The notes: a model not told the origin generated them from the letters alone. 58,000 bases of DNA from Adiantum capillus-veneris (GCA_014529385.2 CM043944.1:80510384-80568383); one strand, 5' to 3'; positions 10,483-21,197 are shown, counted from the stretch's first letter. Numbers and translations are program-made.

Positions 10483-11135
10483 ATGAGTGAGACTTTCGAG
10501 TCTAGGACAATGACCCATGAGAGACGGCGTTCTCGTTCGTGTCGACACTTGAGATGTTTCCATTGTGGTCACACTAGACACATTAGACAGTGATGCTTTC
10601 ATCGTATGAGATAGCACAGGAGACAGTCTAGTCTCAAGGATGCAGTAGATGCTATAGGCTCCATTGACTTGACAGTTGAGGATCAGATACAGTGTCTGAG
10701 TACCCTAGTGACAGTGAGGTCACATTTGCTTCCTGTATTACTCCTGATTTTTTGACGTCTGAGGATAGTGCACCTCTTTTGCAGTGGGTATTAGACAGGG
10801 ACGCTACTTTCCATGTCACTCCGTATCGTGACTGGTTCAGTAGCTATTCTAGCAGAGTGTGTGGTAGTGTGAGATTGGCAGATGGGCCACTGCATGAGAT
10901 TGTTGGTTCAGGAGATGTGAGACTATCATTACCGAGCGGTCCATTGTACGTGCTTAGAGATGTGCATCATGCGCCAGATTTGACGATGAGTTTGATCTCC
11001 GTTGGTCAGCTCAGGGATAGTGGATGTCGGGTATCACTGCTTAAGCGATCTTTTGCGTTGCATTTGGGTTCGCTAGTGATTGGGAGAGGTGCTAGAGTTG
11101 GCACATGGTACCCATTGAACGTAGTACTAGTGTGA
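10483..11135 (+). pseudogene. Copia D gag end and protease remnant
   Basis: The ATG at 10483 opens a basic frame leading into a zinc knuckle, CFHCGHTRHIRQ-stop-C (C-x2-C-x4-H-x4-C, with TGA just before the last Cys, about 10552-10593). After a frame change, the ORF 10692-11135 holds a Copia-type protease region: WVLDRDATFHVTP, where the family has a W-(I/V)-L/I-D-S-G-A core, then YVLRDVHHAPDLTMSLISVGQL. The catalytic D-S/T-G is D-R-D here, so the enzyme would be inactive. In an intact Copia, integrase would follow; it is missing. Confidence 0.75.
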
Positions 11136-11153
11136 GATGGTCGAGTCTCAATC

Positions 11154-11519
11154 TTGTTACAGCCATGCAGAGAGCGAGAGACCCGGACAATCTCTTTTGA
11201 TCATGGGTTGCAGGGTGCTTTGCATGGAGTGCAGAGTAGTGAGCTTGTTGTGCACACAGTTGGGGCACGACTTGAGCAGTCACATAGAGAGGTGACAGAG
11301 TCAGACATGCATGCTTTGCTAGTGACTGATCAAAGCAGAGAGTCAGTTGTGCGAGATGCTTCTATGCAAGATAGACAAGTAGAGCGGTCTTGCTCTAGTG
11401 AGTCACGACAGGAGGACCTTGTGCAAGAGTCTATGCATAAGGAGTTAGAGCATGAGAGCTCTAGTGAGTCACAGCATATTGAGTGGTCATCATTTGCAAT
11501 GGATGATTGGAGAGGCTGA
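11154..11519 (+). other. Unrecognised acidic ORF inside Copia D
   Basis: 121 open codons from a non-ATG start, rich in Ser, Glu and His (SQHIEWSSFAMDD near the end). It contains repeated Ser-rich motifs from a twice-repeated CTCTAGTGAGTCAC near 11394 and 11458. It sits where integrase and RT would be in a full Copia. It may be a non-coding spacer that happens to be open, or element-specific protein. No function can be assigned. Confidence 0.2.
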
Positions 11520-11759
11520 GACGTCAGCGATTATGCAGTCATTCCTTTCTATGCTTGACAGTGAGCATGGGGATATGGTTGTGCAGGATATGTCTTCTAG
11601 CAGACACCTAAAGAAGCTGGTTTTCTCTGAGGTTGCACGACAGGTTGATGCGTCTTTTGCGGACAGTCAGGAGATGAATGTGGCTGACACGCCTTGTCAG
11701 TCAGAGATGCCTATTTCCAGGGATATATATGTTGATGCATGTAGAGCTAGCAGGGCCAG

Positions 11760-11956
11760 CTAGCATTGCATCGGCATTCAGTGGTCTCTTGTATGAGATG
11801 CTGATCTTGAGACCGGATATCACAGCTACAGTGGCTGCATTTGCAGTTGGGATTGTCAATCGTTTGTTGACTGATGATGGCATAGTGCACGAGGGAGATA
11901 TGCAGGTATTGCGTACATACTTGCAGTACGTGTGCGGTACGTCTGGTGGTGTATAG
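11760..11956 (+). pseudogene. Copia D fragment of RT/RNase H junction
   Basis: The reading YEMLILRPDITATVAAFAVG and following residues resemble the Copia segment between RT and RNase H (in element C: MIATRPDIAFAVGVVSRYMS, then a GILRYLK motif). Here VLRTYLQYVCGTSGG stands in that place. The frame stops at TAG 11954. Only about 60 codons are preserved, showing that about 1000 codons of pol were deleted. Confidence 0.6.
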
Positions 11957-12070
11957 ACTTATACGGGAGCAGGATAGCCGGATGCACACGATCACAGCCA
12001 GCCATTGGGCATCAATTGAGAGCGATCTTCTCTTGCCTTTTGTAGTCTTTAGACTAGGTTCCCTTGCTTA

Positions 12071-12124
12071 AAGGCACAGTCGCCTTTAAGTGGGAAGTTG
12101 TTGGGGTATAGGTGTCTGTGCCTT
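12071..12124 (+). promoter_or_regulatory. Inverted repeat enclosing the Copia D polypurine tract
   Basis: The left arm 12071-12088 (AAGGCACAGTCGCCTTTA) is complementary to the start of the LTR (12107-12124) at 15 of 18 positions, one mismatch being a G-T wobble. It matches the 5' LTR version at 17 of 18. The 18-nt loop holds the PPT and the first bases of the LTR. This could fold in genomic RNA around the plus-strand primer. Confidence 0.75.
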
Positions 12125-12276
12125 GCCCAGCCGCCCAAAGTCTGGGTGCCCACTAACTTGTATACCTTATACATAGCATAATTGTATAGGGGGCTACTCA
12201 CTGATTGAGTCTCCCCACCCATATCTGTGTGTCATGTGCTCTTCTCCTTCCTCTTCTCTCCTGCACAGTTCCTTCA
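12099..12276 (+). repeat. 3' LTR of Copia D
   Basis: It starts TGTTGGGGTATAGG and ends ...CAGTTCCTTCA. It is preceded by the PPT AAGTGGGAAGT and followed by target duplication CTCCTT. Its first bases pair with sequence 5' of the PPT (see the hairpin at 12071-12124). Confidence 0.9.
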
Positions 12277-12282
12277 CTCCTT

Positions 12283-13140
12283 GTAAAACAATTATTATTT
12301 TGATAAATCGAGAATATTGTAACTCCTATTTTCTTGGTAAACTTTGTAATTAATGAGCAGGGGCTACAAGCTTCCAAATTGTATCAGCCAGTCGATTCTC
12401 AGCTTTGGTAGAACTCCAGATTATTAGTTTTGATCACTCAAAAACCTTGGCTAAGGTATAAAATCCAATTTTTGTAAGTTTTTTACAAGTTTTTGGATAA
12501 GAAATACACAGCGTGAGCTAACGGTGCTCACTCCTCTCCTTCTCGCGCTTCCTACTCCCTCTCCGGTTGTCACATTGCAATTGCGTTTGTTGCATTGCAA
12601 CCACAGGTAAGAGATCTACGCATTGACGTAAGCCATTCACTGTATTTTGCAGCTTTGGCGTCGCCAACCCGCGGCCTTTCATCATAATTAACAATTTATA
12701 CTTTTAAATTGAAAACTAAGCATAGGCGGGGTATTGGGGCATCATTGCTAAGCATTTAGATGCATTCTAGGTCGAAAACGACTAGGTCAAAAATCCAATA
12801 CTGTTAATAATCGCGATTTTGGAACTTGACCTAAAGTGGGGTTTGAGGCCATAGGCATGTGTTCTTAGGTCTTATAAACTTGTCCTAGAAGTTTCATTAC
12901 GTTTGGATGTCATTTGATGCTGTAACGGATGTGATTTGCTTGTCGATGAGCGATTGGCTTTTGGTGATTTCAGTCACTTGAGTGTAGCTTGAGTTAGATG
13001 CGAGCTGTTAGATATTTTACGAGAGATTCACAACCTCTTATAGCCTCTATGCACTAGTCGAGTCAGCTTCGTCCCATGGTTTGACAAATTAATCGTGGTT
13101 CTCGCTAATACTGCAATAAGATAGGATGGTGAAGTTAGAC
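12283..13140. other. No gene; probable remainder of the LTR split by Copia D, plus spacer
   Basis: AT-rich sequence continuing the LTR begun at 8852, with CT-rich blocks near 12530-12560 and GTAAGAG/GCAG-like motifs near 12606-12655. No ORF or LTR end could be fixed. The Gypsy A reading frame becomes recognisable at 13166. Confidence 0.5.
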
Positions 13141-13165
13141 ATGCATCCCACAAAGAATTACTTAT

Positions 13166-13657
13166 GTGAATCAAGTGGGTTATGAGTCATCTATTGCTTG
13201 TTTGGAAGGCTGTGAGGAAGATACAGACCCTAATATTGCCTATGGGATTGATACACTTGAAGAAAGTCCACAACACTACATGGAAGACTATTGGAGACAA
13301 GTCAAGCCTGTCTATCAAGTAGTTGTTCTTGCTATAAGAGGCCAAAATATCAATTACACTGCCAAGAGACCACCTCTTCAATGCTATGAGTGTGGAGGTC
13401 CACATCGTGTGACCGAGTGTCCTATTAGGCTACAAAATAATGCCACACTAATGCAAACCAATCAAGCAAGCACGTCTACGATGCCGATACTCATGTGTAA
13501 TCGATGTGGCATAGATCATTTGATTACCCAATGTTCGAATAATCCAAATGCACCAAAGATCACACGATTAAACTTGATTAAGGTTATCAAGGAGCCATCA
13601 CAAAGTACAATTGTGGTACCAGTAAACGTACCCACACGATCGATGCTCCAAAAATAA
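13166..13657 (+). pseudogene. Gypsy A gag C-terminal region with two zinc knuckles
   Basis: 163 codons. Two zinc knuckles, CYECGGPHRVTEC (about residue 73) and CNRCGIDHLITQC (about residue 111), both have spacing C-x2-C-x3-H-x4-C, one residue shorter than the common retroviral x4. The upstream part (WRQVKPVYQVVVLAIRGQN) resembles the linker before the knuckles. The capsid-like domain expected N-terminally is absent, so this is a gag fragment, ended by TAA at 13655. Confidence 0.75.
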
Positions 13658-14129
13658 AATTATATTCTTGAAGAAAGAGACACGACATTAATTGCCCAAT
13701 CTCAAAAGAAGGAGAAAACATGAAGGAAGAGATTGCAAAAAGCATCAAAGTCAGATCCCAACTCAAAGACCAACATAGGGACTGGTGACGACCTCGTATA
13801 TATGAATGACTCTGAAGAGGATTTTGATTCATGTGAAACAATGGAGACCAAAATGACCACTAAGAAAGAAACCAACAAGCAAGATCGTCATGAGCCACAA
13901 TGGCTAGGATCCAAGAAGAAGATAGGAACTTATCCAAACCCTATAGAGGAGATTGAGGGAGTCAAGCAATGAAGGAGTTCAGTATAAGATACCCAAAGGG
14001 ATCCACAACTAGCACCTAGGTAGATCCAAATTACAGACACATTGTTCCCTACACAACAACAACCTCACAAAGTCTATAGATCCCTAGCCATACCTAGTGT
14101 CATCCAAAAACAAAGTGACTTAAAGTCAT

Positions 14130-14848
14130 GAGAAAGTGGAGGTACTCACTTCTTGTTGGAAAGAATGTTTACAGAGGGACTACCTCACCCTATCAAAGAA
14201 ATGGAGATCCCATCTTCCCCACGTCAAGGGAGTGAAGCCCAAAAGGTGCCGTTAAATATTACCAAATTGATGGATTTCATGGCTTCAAAAGTTAGAATCT
14301 CCAGCATGTCCACATTATATGGAGACCAGCATGTCCAAACTATCCTTAGCTCTTAGATCTTTCCTCAATGGAGAACTGACGGTTGGGCTACCACTATTTG
14401 TACAGATGGATGGAGCTAGGGAGATGCCAATAGAGGAGGCACACTTAGATCCACAACCCAACCTGAATGAGAACCCTGTTGTAGAAATACCTATTAAAAA
14501 GTTGGGACAATACTTTGAGAGTGATGAATCCAATGCAACCATACCAATCACTACCAAGGGATTAATTGTGAAGGGAATCCTTGATGGTGATGTGGGGTTA
14601 GCATTGTGACGAAAAAGTATTGGGAAACTATGGGAAGACCTCACCTTGGGACCACAACCATAGTAGTAAAGATAGTCAATGGGTCTATTGTTAAACCTAT
14701 TGGGATGCTAGAAGATCTCAAGATCAAGGTCTTTGGACATAAAATAAGAAATACCTTCATTGTTATGGATTTCTCCAAGCACACTATGGCATCTGAGATG
14801 ATCTTAGGATGTGCTTTCATGAGGGAAGCAAAAATGGTGCATGACTAG
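14130..14848 (+). pseudogene. Gypsy A protease, frameshifted at the active site
   Basis: The frame 14319-14609 leads through ATIPITTKGLIVKGILDGDVG, where the catalytic D-G-G/A-G loop belongs. Immediately afterwards the protein continues in another frame as GVSIVTKKYWETMGRP (about 14593-14640), then TTTIVVKIVNGSIVKPIG and ASEMILGCAFMREA (the ILG motif near the C-terminus of the retropepsin fold). The shift falls in the active-site loop, so the protease is dead. This is the usual protease position, ahead of RT. Confidence 0.7.
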
Positions 14849-16124
14849 TCTAAAAACCATGTCTACTTATAGTTGCAAGATTTTGTCATTCAAGTGGATC
14901 TTGTAACTGGTCGAGCACATCCTCTAGGAAAAAAATTTATAATTAATCATAGATCTGACACCACAGCTCACTCAGCTCCATTGAAGTATTGTTACACATG
15001 TAAAGTGGACACTGATGTTGGGGAAGATTCCCTTATATGGATGTACTACCTAGGATGACTAAGTCGGACAATGTGGATTGGGTCCACTTAGAAGCAACCA
15101 TAGACACTTGGGGAAACAGGGGGACGACCTGGGTAACACTTGAGGGGGATGAAATGCCACCACTCGTACCCTTAAACATGCTAGAAGACATGCATATAGC
15201 TTCTGATGACTGAGAAGATGAAGGTTTTGACTGGCATTGGAATCAATAGCATCTCACAAGACTATAGCCCACATGATTTGGGGTCAGAATCATCAATTGA
15301 AATTGATTCTGAGGACAAAGAAATTGAGTTAAATCTTAGTACAAATGTGCGAACAAACCATTCAGGGCCCAGTGGTACCTAGATGACAATCTATCCAAGG
15401 GAGAAAAAGACACAAGTAGCAATTCATTAAGTGACTCTTCACTAGAGACCGGCCGTAATCAAAAAGTAGACAAGAAGAGTAAGAGATGAAGAGGCGACGA
15501 TATCAAGTAAATGTGTGTGCTAGAATAAATCAAAAGAAATCTACCACAAAATGGCTTAATTATATAGGGGCATGTGATGCTCATCGGAAGTTGGTAGATT
15601 ACTGGGGTGAATACCTTCAAAGCATTATGTGGTGTAGTCCACAACCCATTGGCATTGCACAACTAGAGGCTACAGAGAAGCCAAAGTTGAGCAGTACCAT
15701 AAGGAGATGACAAAATCAAGAGTTAGCTCAACAACAAAAGGAATCGGAAGTGAAATCATGGTCCACAAAACAACAGGACACCACAGACTTACACCCTGCA
15801 CCTGCACATTTCAAATCCTACACCACAGAGGAACGTAAGGTTGTGTATACAAAGGCTCAAAGAAAACCTATCGATGGAAGCAATGGAGTTTATAACGGTC
15901 CAGTGATAAGGAAATAGAGTTAGCAAACCTAGGAGAAGAGTCCAAACCTGTTTTCATTGCCCAAGATCTTACAGAGACTAAGGAGTGTGTTCCTAAAGAA
16001 CTTCCCAAGGAATTTAGGGATATATTTTCTTGGACATATCATGATATGAAAGGTGTTCCACCTTCCATGGTGCGACACACAATCCCCATGAATAGCATGG
16101 CTAAACCAGTTCAACAAATGACCC

Positions 16125-16810
16125 TACCCAATGAGTCCTAAATATGCAAATATCGTTCAAGAAGAGATTGAAAAGCTTGTGAAATGCGGATTCATATACC
16201 CTGTTGAGCACTTAGAATGGGTTTCTCCGATAGTGATTGTGCCAAAAAAGAATGGGAAACTGAGAGTGTGCATGGAACTCAAGAAGGTCAATGCAGCCAC
16301 TAGGAGAGACCATTACCCCTTGCCATATTCAGAACATGTGCTTGCAAGAGTTGCAGGAAAGTAAGCTTATAGCTTTTTAGATGGGTACTCTGGATACAAT
16401 CAAACCACAATTGCACTAGAGGACCAAGCTAAAACGGCTTTTATAACCAAATTTGGAGTGTTCGCATTCTGTGTTATGGATTTTGGCTTAACCAATGCCC
16501 TTGCTACCTTTCAAAGATTAATAAACACTGCTTTTAGAGAATATTTGAGGGAGTTTTGTGAAGCTGTATTAGATGACCTTTGTGTTTATTCCTCTTGGAA
16601 AGAACATTATCATGCTTATGAAAAGTGTTTGAGAAGTGCAGATTGTATCGCATCTCCTTAAACCCTTTCAAATGCCAATTTTGGCTTAAACATGGAGTCA
16701 TTTTAGGACATATAGTGTCCAAAAATGGGATTTCCACAGATAAGAGTAAAACTAAAGCCATTGCTGAATTGACACCACTACAAGCTATAAACGAGTTCAA
16801 AGGTTCATGA
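16125..16810 (+). pseudogene. Gypsy A reverse transcriptase
   Basis: RT blocks in order: EEIEKLVKCGFIYPVEHLEW, SPIVIVPKKNGKLRVCMELK, stop TAA 16362-16364, SFLDGYSGYNQ (catalytic D), VMDFGLTNALATFQRL, and VLDDLCVYSS (the catalytic DD pair, residues L-D-D). A frameshift near 16620 then leads to CRLYRISLNPFKCQFWLKHG and LGHIVSKNGISTDKSK in a second frame. Family blocks are all present, but stop and frameshift inactivate it. Confidence 0.85.
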
Positions 16811-17684
16811 GCCATGTTGGTTATTACTGACGGTTTATTTTAAACTTTGCCAAGATAGATCTTCCTTTGTACAAGCTTCTTATTGAGTTCCACTGGATAG
16901 CATAGTGTGACCATGCTTATGAGTCATTACAAAACACTGACAAGCACTCCCATTCTATGCGTGCCCGATTGGAATATAATTTTCCATGTGCATATTGATG
17001 CATCAAACTTTGCTATTGGGTGTGTTCTAGCTCAACCAAGAGAACATAAATTACACCATTAGCTTTGCAAGCTATCAATTAAATGATGCTAAGAGAAACT
17101 ATACCACTACAAAGCGGGAAGGTTTATCTATTATTTATGTAGTGAAGAAATTTTGCTACTACCTTCTGGCCAACAAGTTTGTTTTCTATGTGGATCATCA
17201 AGCCTTGTTGTATCTAGTAAATGAACCTTGTTCCATGAGAAGAATTACATGATGATTTTTAATTCTGCTTGAGTTTGATTTTATTGTTGTGGTGAGACCT
17301 AGTAAAAGACATGTCATGGTGGATCATTTATCTTGCATACCCAATGATGAAGCCCCTACTAGAGTCGCTGATGAATTTCCCGATACTTCCTTTTTTCTAG
17401 TCGAGACCATGCCTAAATGGAGTGAGAAGTGTGAACTTTTTACTTAATGGTTTTCCACCCAAAGAGCTTCGTAAGGAAATAGCTCAAAAACTCTTAAAAA
17501 GAATGTGAACCTTATTCTCTCATTGCAAGAACTCTCTAGAGGCTAGGGAAGGACGATATTCTTAGATGTTGTGCCCGTATGGATGAGTATCTATACATAC
17601 TGCAAGAAACCCACATCGGTATAGCCAAAGGGCATTTCTAATGGGAACTAACTGCTAGAAAGGTGTTGCAATCAGATTATTGGT
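16811..17684 (+). pseudogene. Gypsy A RNase H and integrase N-terminal zinc region
   Basis: The RNase H start NFHVHIDASNFAIGCVLAQP is at about 16978-17040, with heavily interrupted continuation to 17400. At 17560-17684 RCCARMDEYLYILQETHIG and then GHF represent the HHCC zinc region of integrase, followed by a stop and ...VLQSDYW. The reading is broken by element B at 17684 and continues at 33718. Confidence 0.7.
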
Positions 17685-19365
17685 TGTGAGGTCCCTGCCC
17701 CTTTTTGAGAGGAGCGGAGTACCTTTGATACGTTTCCAATCCTAAAAAAGAAAAACCAACGGACATTGCCTTAGCTACTACGTAGCCACGGCCATGAACC
17801 GTTAGTGAAGGATTGGTCCTATCTCGCTATGGCGGAGCGTGACCACCATAACCCTATCTAAAAACTATCTATAATCAATTATACCTAAAAGTATAAATCT
17901 TAGAGTGCCCAACCTATGCGCTTTTTTCCCCATGTTTCAAAAGCACAGCCGCCAAGGTTTGTCTCTTTTAAGATTTATGACTAAAAATAAATAAAAAATA
18001 ACAAAAAATTCTAGCGTTGGAAAGTCCCAACTCATCGGGTCCACCTGTCCATAGAATGATACTGTCGGGGTATCATTCTCCCACTTTCCACACCACACTC
18101 ACCCTTCTTTTGTTATCTAATTACTACCACACTGTTTAAACATACATGTTCCTTTACTTTATTTATGATACTCGTTCGTTAAAACAGCCCTTCAAACAGT
18201 ATTACAAACAATAGTCAAGCAAGAAGTCGTCCAATTTTAAACCAACAACCCTTGGATTAGGTTCACTCGAGAATCTCTACTAGCGCTATTATGTCCAATC
18301 GGTATATACATTATTTATAAAAACCCTTGTCCTCATGAGCGTCCCATACCGTTGGACAAGTACTCGTTGTGCTAATCTGGGCGTACTCCCGCCACAGCAA
18401 CAACGGTGCCAATCTGTGCGTCATCCTCACGCCACGGCAAAACAAAACTACAGTATCCAGCTGAGCTAATCTAGGTGTACTCCCACCACAGCATCAGCGG
18501 TGCCATCCTGAGCGTCATCTCATGCCTCGGCAACTGCCACATAATACCAGCGCTAATAAGTAGAGAGACTTGAGAGAAACCATACCGAAGGTTTTGAACA
18601 AATATTATTTCCTATAGCAACCAGTTTAACCAGACAATCTTTCCTGCTTGTCAAACATATGACGAGTTTCTTGGGGTTAACCCCCGTGGTTTCGGTCCGT
18701 GTTTTATTTTCATAAGGTAAATAATATATTTCTACGGTCTCGCATATGCAATGATGCATAACCTCAAACTGCAATACTAACCTGTACCATATCTCCGATT
18801 AATCCGATTGGTGGAGACATAACATGTTCCGTAAGAGTTCCACCGTTACTTGTACCAGCTTCATGATCATTAGCGCCTTGGGTTCGAGCACGCTTTGGAG
18901 CCATTTTTTTGTACTGCACTTATGTTATACACTTAGAACTTTAAATTGGTCAATTTTTCCTAGTAATCTCCTTGTTTCTAAAGAGAGTCTGTAATTTGAA
19001 CCCTCGTCAACTCAGATTCACACTTAGTGTTGTTGTTCTACATCTAATTTCTATACATCAAATATTTGCTAATCGTAATTAATCAAAAATTAAGTGTGTA
19101 AACTACGAGTGAAAGTTTAGGACTGCATTACTTTTATGCATGACATTTCTAATCCAATTCTAACTTCCATTTCTATACTTCAACTAAATCAATTTTTAGT
19201 ATTATTCAAAAATCTACTTAATCTAATTGACAATAAAATTGGTGAATGAGAATTTCATCATGTATAATAAGAATATGATGAGTTCTCTTATGTAGTAACT
19301 TTCAATTAACTATGCATAAGTTAATAGTGAAGATGTACTAACTAGAGAGAGTAGGTATACTTAGA

Positions 19366-19945
19366 GGGATTAGAGTAAGAGAAAACATACACACGCATCT
19401 TTTCTAAAGTTAATTGAGTCTTACTAATCCATTAGAAAGATTAGAATAAAACAGAACACACACACATCCTTTTCTAAAGCTAATTGACTCTTACTAATCT
19501 ATTAGAGATATTAGAGTAAGAGATAGCACACACACACACACATAGCTAATTGAATCTTACTAATCTATTAGAGAGATTAGAGTAAAAGATAGCACACATA
19601 TACACATATCATTCTTAAAACTAATTGAATCTTACTAATCTATTAGAGATTAGAGTAAGAGATAGCACACACACACACATATCCTTCTTTAAGCTAATTG
19701 AATCTTACTAATCTATTAGAGATATTAGAGTAAAAGATAGTACACATACACACACACACACACACATATCCTTCTTAAAGCTAATTGAATCTTACTAATC
19801 TATTAGAGAGATTAGAGTAAAAGATAGCACACACACACACACACACATATCCTACTTAAAGCTAATTGAATCTTACAAATCTATTAGAGAGATTAGAGTA
19901 AGAGATAGCACACATACATCATTCCTAAAGTTAATTGAATGCTCA
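19366..19945. repeat. Minisatellite inside the Gypsy B LTR, about 8 units of 70-80 bp
   Basis: The unit contains ACTAATCTATTAGAGAGATT, AGAGTAAAAGATAGCACAC, a variable (CA)n, and a CTTAAAGCTAATTGAATCTT block. I count eight occurrences of ATTAGA(G/A)TAA. The embedded (CA)n varies from about 3 to 11 repeats between units. The same array is in the other LTR at 32400-32965, so it was part of the element before insertion. Confidence 0.9.
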
Positions 19946-20081
19946 ATTAATACGCACCTTAATAGTCCACTACAGTTTTTGCTCTCTTAGTGGTTTGTGG
20001 ACGCCTTCTCTCTAAGAGAAGTGGCAGCACTTCGTGAGCGCTATAGAGGCAGTTTCTATGTCTAAAGTGTGAGCATGGATG

Positions 20082-20092
20082 CTCTATTTATA
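20082..20092 (-). promoter_or_regulatory. TATA box in Gypsy B LTR (3' copy)
   Basis: The minus strand reads TATAAATAGAG, followed about 30 bases on by candidate start sequence. The equivalent TATAAAAAGAG in the 5' LTR is at 33115-33125. The position, after about 600 bases of U3, is plausible for the LTR promoter. Confidence 0.7.
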
Positions 20093-20703
20093 GCGGAAAA
20101 GAAAACGTCCAACTTTTTTTTCCCAAAAAAAAAAAAGAAATTTAAGAAAAAAAATATTTTTAAAAAAAAAATTCCAAAAATCATACCCGCGTTTTTGGTA
20201 CCCTTGTGGTACCCATAAGCTTGAGCACTTTGTCATTATCATCAAAAGATAAGGCCACACAGTCCCCCCTCATTAAGATTAGTCAAGACTAGCCTCTTCT
20301 TTTCATGTGACAGTGTGTCCCACTTTGTCCCCTCCTATGTGAGTCCAGGTGAGTCCATGTGCCTTCATTTGTCATCCCTGTGTATTCTTTTGTCTTTATA
20401 ATTATTTTATTTATTTCCTTAATGATAATTTACTTTACATTTTTAAGTTAAACTTTACAGTCTTATATTAACTTTACAGTAGTTTAAAAAATTCTACAAT
20501 CAGTAAATAAGTCTTGCAATAAGCTAGTTAGTGATTCATATGGCTAAACATGTCAGAATTTTGTAGCGTAAATTTTAAATTCTAGGTTTTCTCAACCTAC
20601 GATTCATAATTTGAACTCGAATATCTTAAATAAGGAGTGATGGTTAAAAAAAATTCAAATGCGTAATAGAACTTGTGTGAAATTTGAAAGTAGAGACCTT
20701 ACA

Positions 20704-20741
20704 ATCTCCCCAACTTAGAATTTGAGATGCCCTCATCTCAA
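20704..20741 (-). promoter_or_regulatory. Polypurine tract of Gypsy B with upstream hairpin
   Basis: Reading on the minus strand, a perfect 8-bp stem (TTGAGATG/CATCTCAA with loop AGGG, 20722-20741) is followed by AAGTTGGGGAGAT and then the LTR start TGTAAGG. The purine tract primes plus-strand DNA; the hairpin abuts it. Confidence 0.75.
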
Positions 20742-21197
20742 GAACAGTGAAGGGTAATCCTTAAGAAGGGATGTCTCATCTTCCCAAGTAGCATCTTCTA
20801 TAGGGAAATCCTTCCATAAGATAAGATGTTCTTTGATGGATCTATTCCTAAGCTTTCTCTCTCGAGTTTCTAGGATAGTATCAGGTTGGAGTTGTAGAAC
20901 ATCTTGAGAAGGTAAAATGATTTGCTCATCATCAAGGACATGGTCAGGGTTATATACATGAGGTTTTAACAGACTTACATGAAATACATCATGCACTTTG
21001 AGATGAGAAGGGAGTTTTAGTCTATAAGCTTGATCACTTACAACCTTGATTATTTCGTAAGGTCCACAATATCGGTAGCTAAGCTTCTTATACCTTCCGA
21101 GAGACAGATTTCTCTTTTTGGGCTTTACTCGTAAGAAAACTTTGTCACCTTCTTTGAAAATCCGATCAGATCTTTTTAAGTTGGCGTACTTCTTTTG
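20733..21197 (-). pseudogene. Gypsy B integrase C-terminus and chromodomain
   Basis: After the TGA at 21198 the frame continues as KKYANLKRSDRIFKEGDKVFL, PKKRNLSLGRYKKLSYRYCG and YEIIKVVSDQAYRLKLP, the typical Gypsy integrase C-terminal (GPF/Y-like) region. It then reads VFHVSLLKPH and a chromodomain: QPDTILETRERKLRNRSIKE, LILWKDFP and ATWEDE, with the aromatic/WK..P..ATWE signature. The chromodomain identifies the element as a chromovirus; in the family it steers integration toward modified chromatin. The frame ends at TGA near 20733. Confidence 0.88.

Larger units (their letters stand above)
8898..12276 (+). mobile_element. Copia D: defective, non-autonomous Ty1/Copia element
   Basis: A 3.4-kb element bounded by LTRs of about 175-178 bp (8898-9072 and 12099-12276), with target-site duplication CTCCTT at 8892-8897 and 12277-12282. 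The primer-binding site TTGGTATCAGAGC follows the 5' LTR and a polypurine tract (AAGTGGGAAGT) precedes the 3' LTR. Inside are a long leader (9075-10480), a CCHC knuckle with a stop, a protease remnant and a small RNase H-region remnant. Integrase and most of RT are absent. The element could move only with proteins supplied in trans. The LTR start (TGTTGGGGTATA), PPT and PBS match those of Copia C, so the two are related. Confidence 0.9.
13166..17684 (+). mobile_element. Gypsy A, 5' part (gag end, protease, RT, RNase H, start of integrase)
   Basis: A plus-strand Ty3/Gypsy element in the order CCHC knuckles, protease, RT, RNase H and integrase zinc region. It is cut at 17684 by element B and resumes at 33718 after the duplicated TTGGT. 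The integrase frame is continuous across one copy of the duplication, which proves the two parts were one element. Many stops and frameshifts make it inactive. The gag N-terminus and 5' LTR were not found. Confidence 0.85.
17685..20703 (-). repeat. 3' LTR of Gypsy B (3019 bp)
   Basis: It pairs with 30746-33712 along its length. The plus-strand reading begins TGTGAGGTCCCTGCCCC and ends GAGACCTTACA. It contains the minisatellite at about 19370-19930 and a TATA box at 20082-20092. The minus-strand ORF at 18553-18774 is repeated in the other LTR but has no protein-like features. Confidence 0.95.

Noticed and set aside
18553-18774. Minus-strand ORF present in both Gypsy B LTRs (also 31598-31819)
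   Set aside because: Conserved only because the LTRs are duplicates; no domain, and it lies within U3/R sequence.
19366-19945. CRISPR-like array
   Set aside because: Units have no unique spacers; they are a degenerate minisatellite inside a plant LTR.
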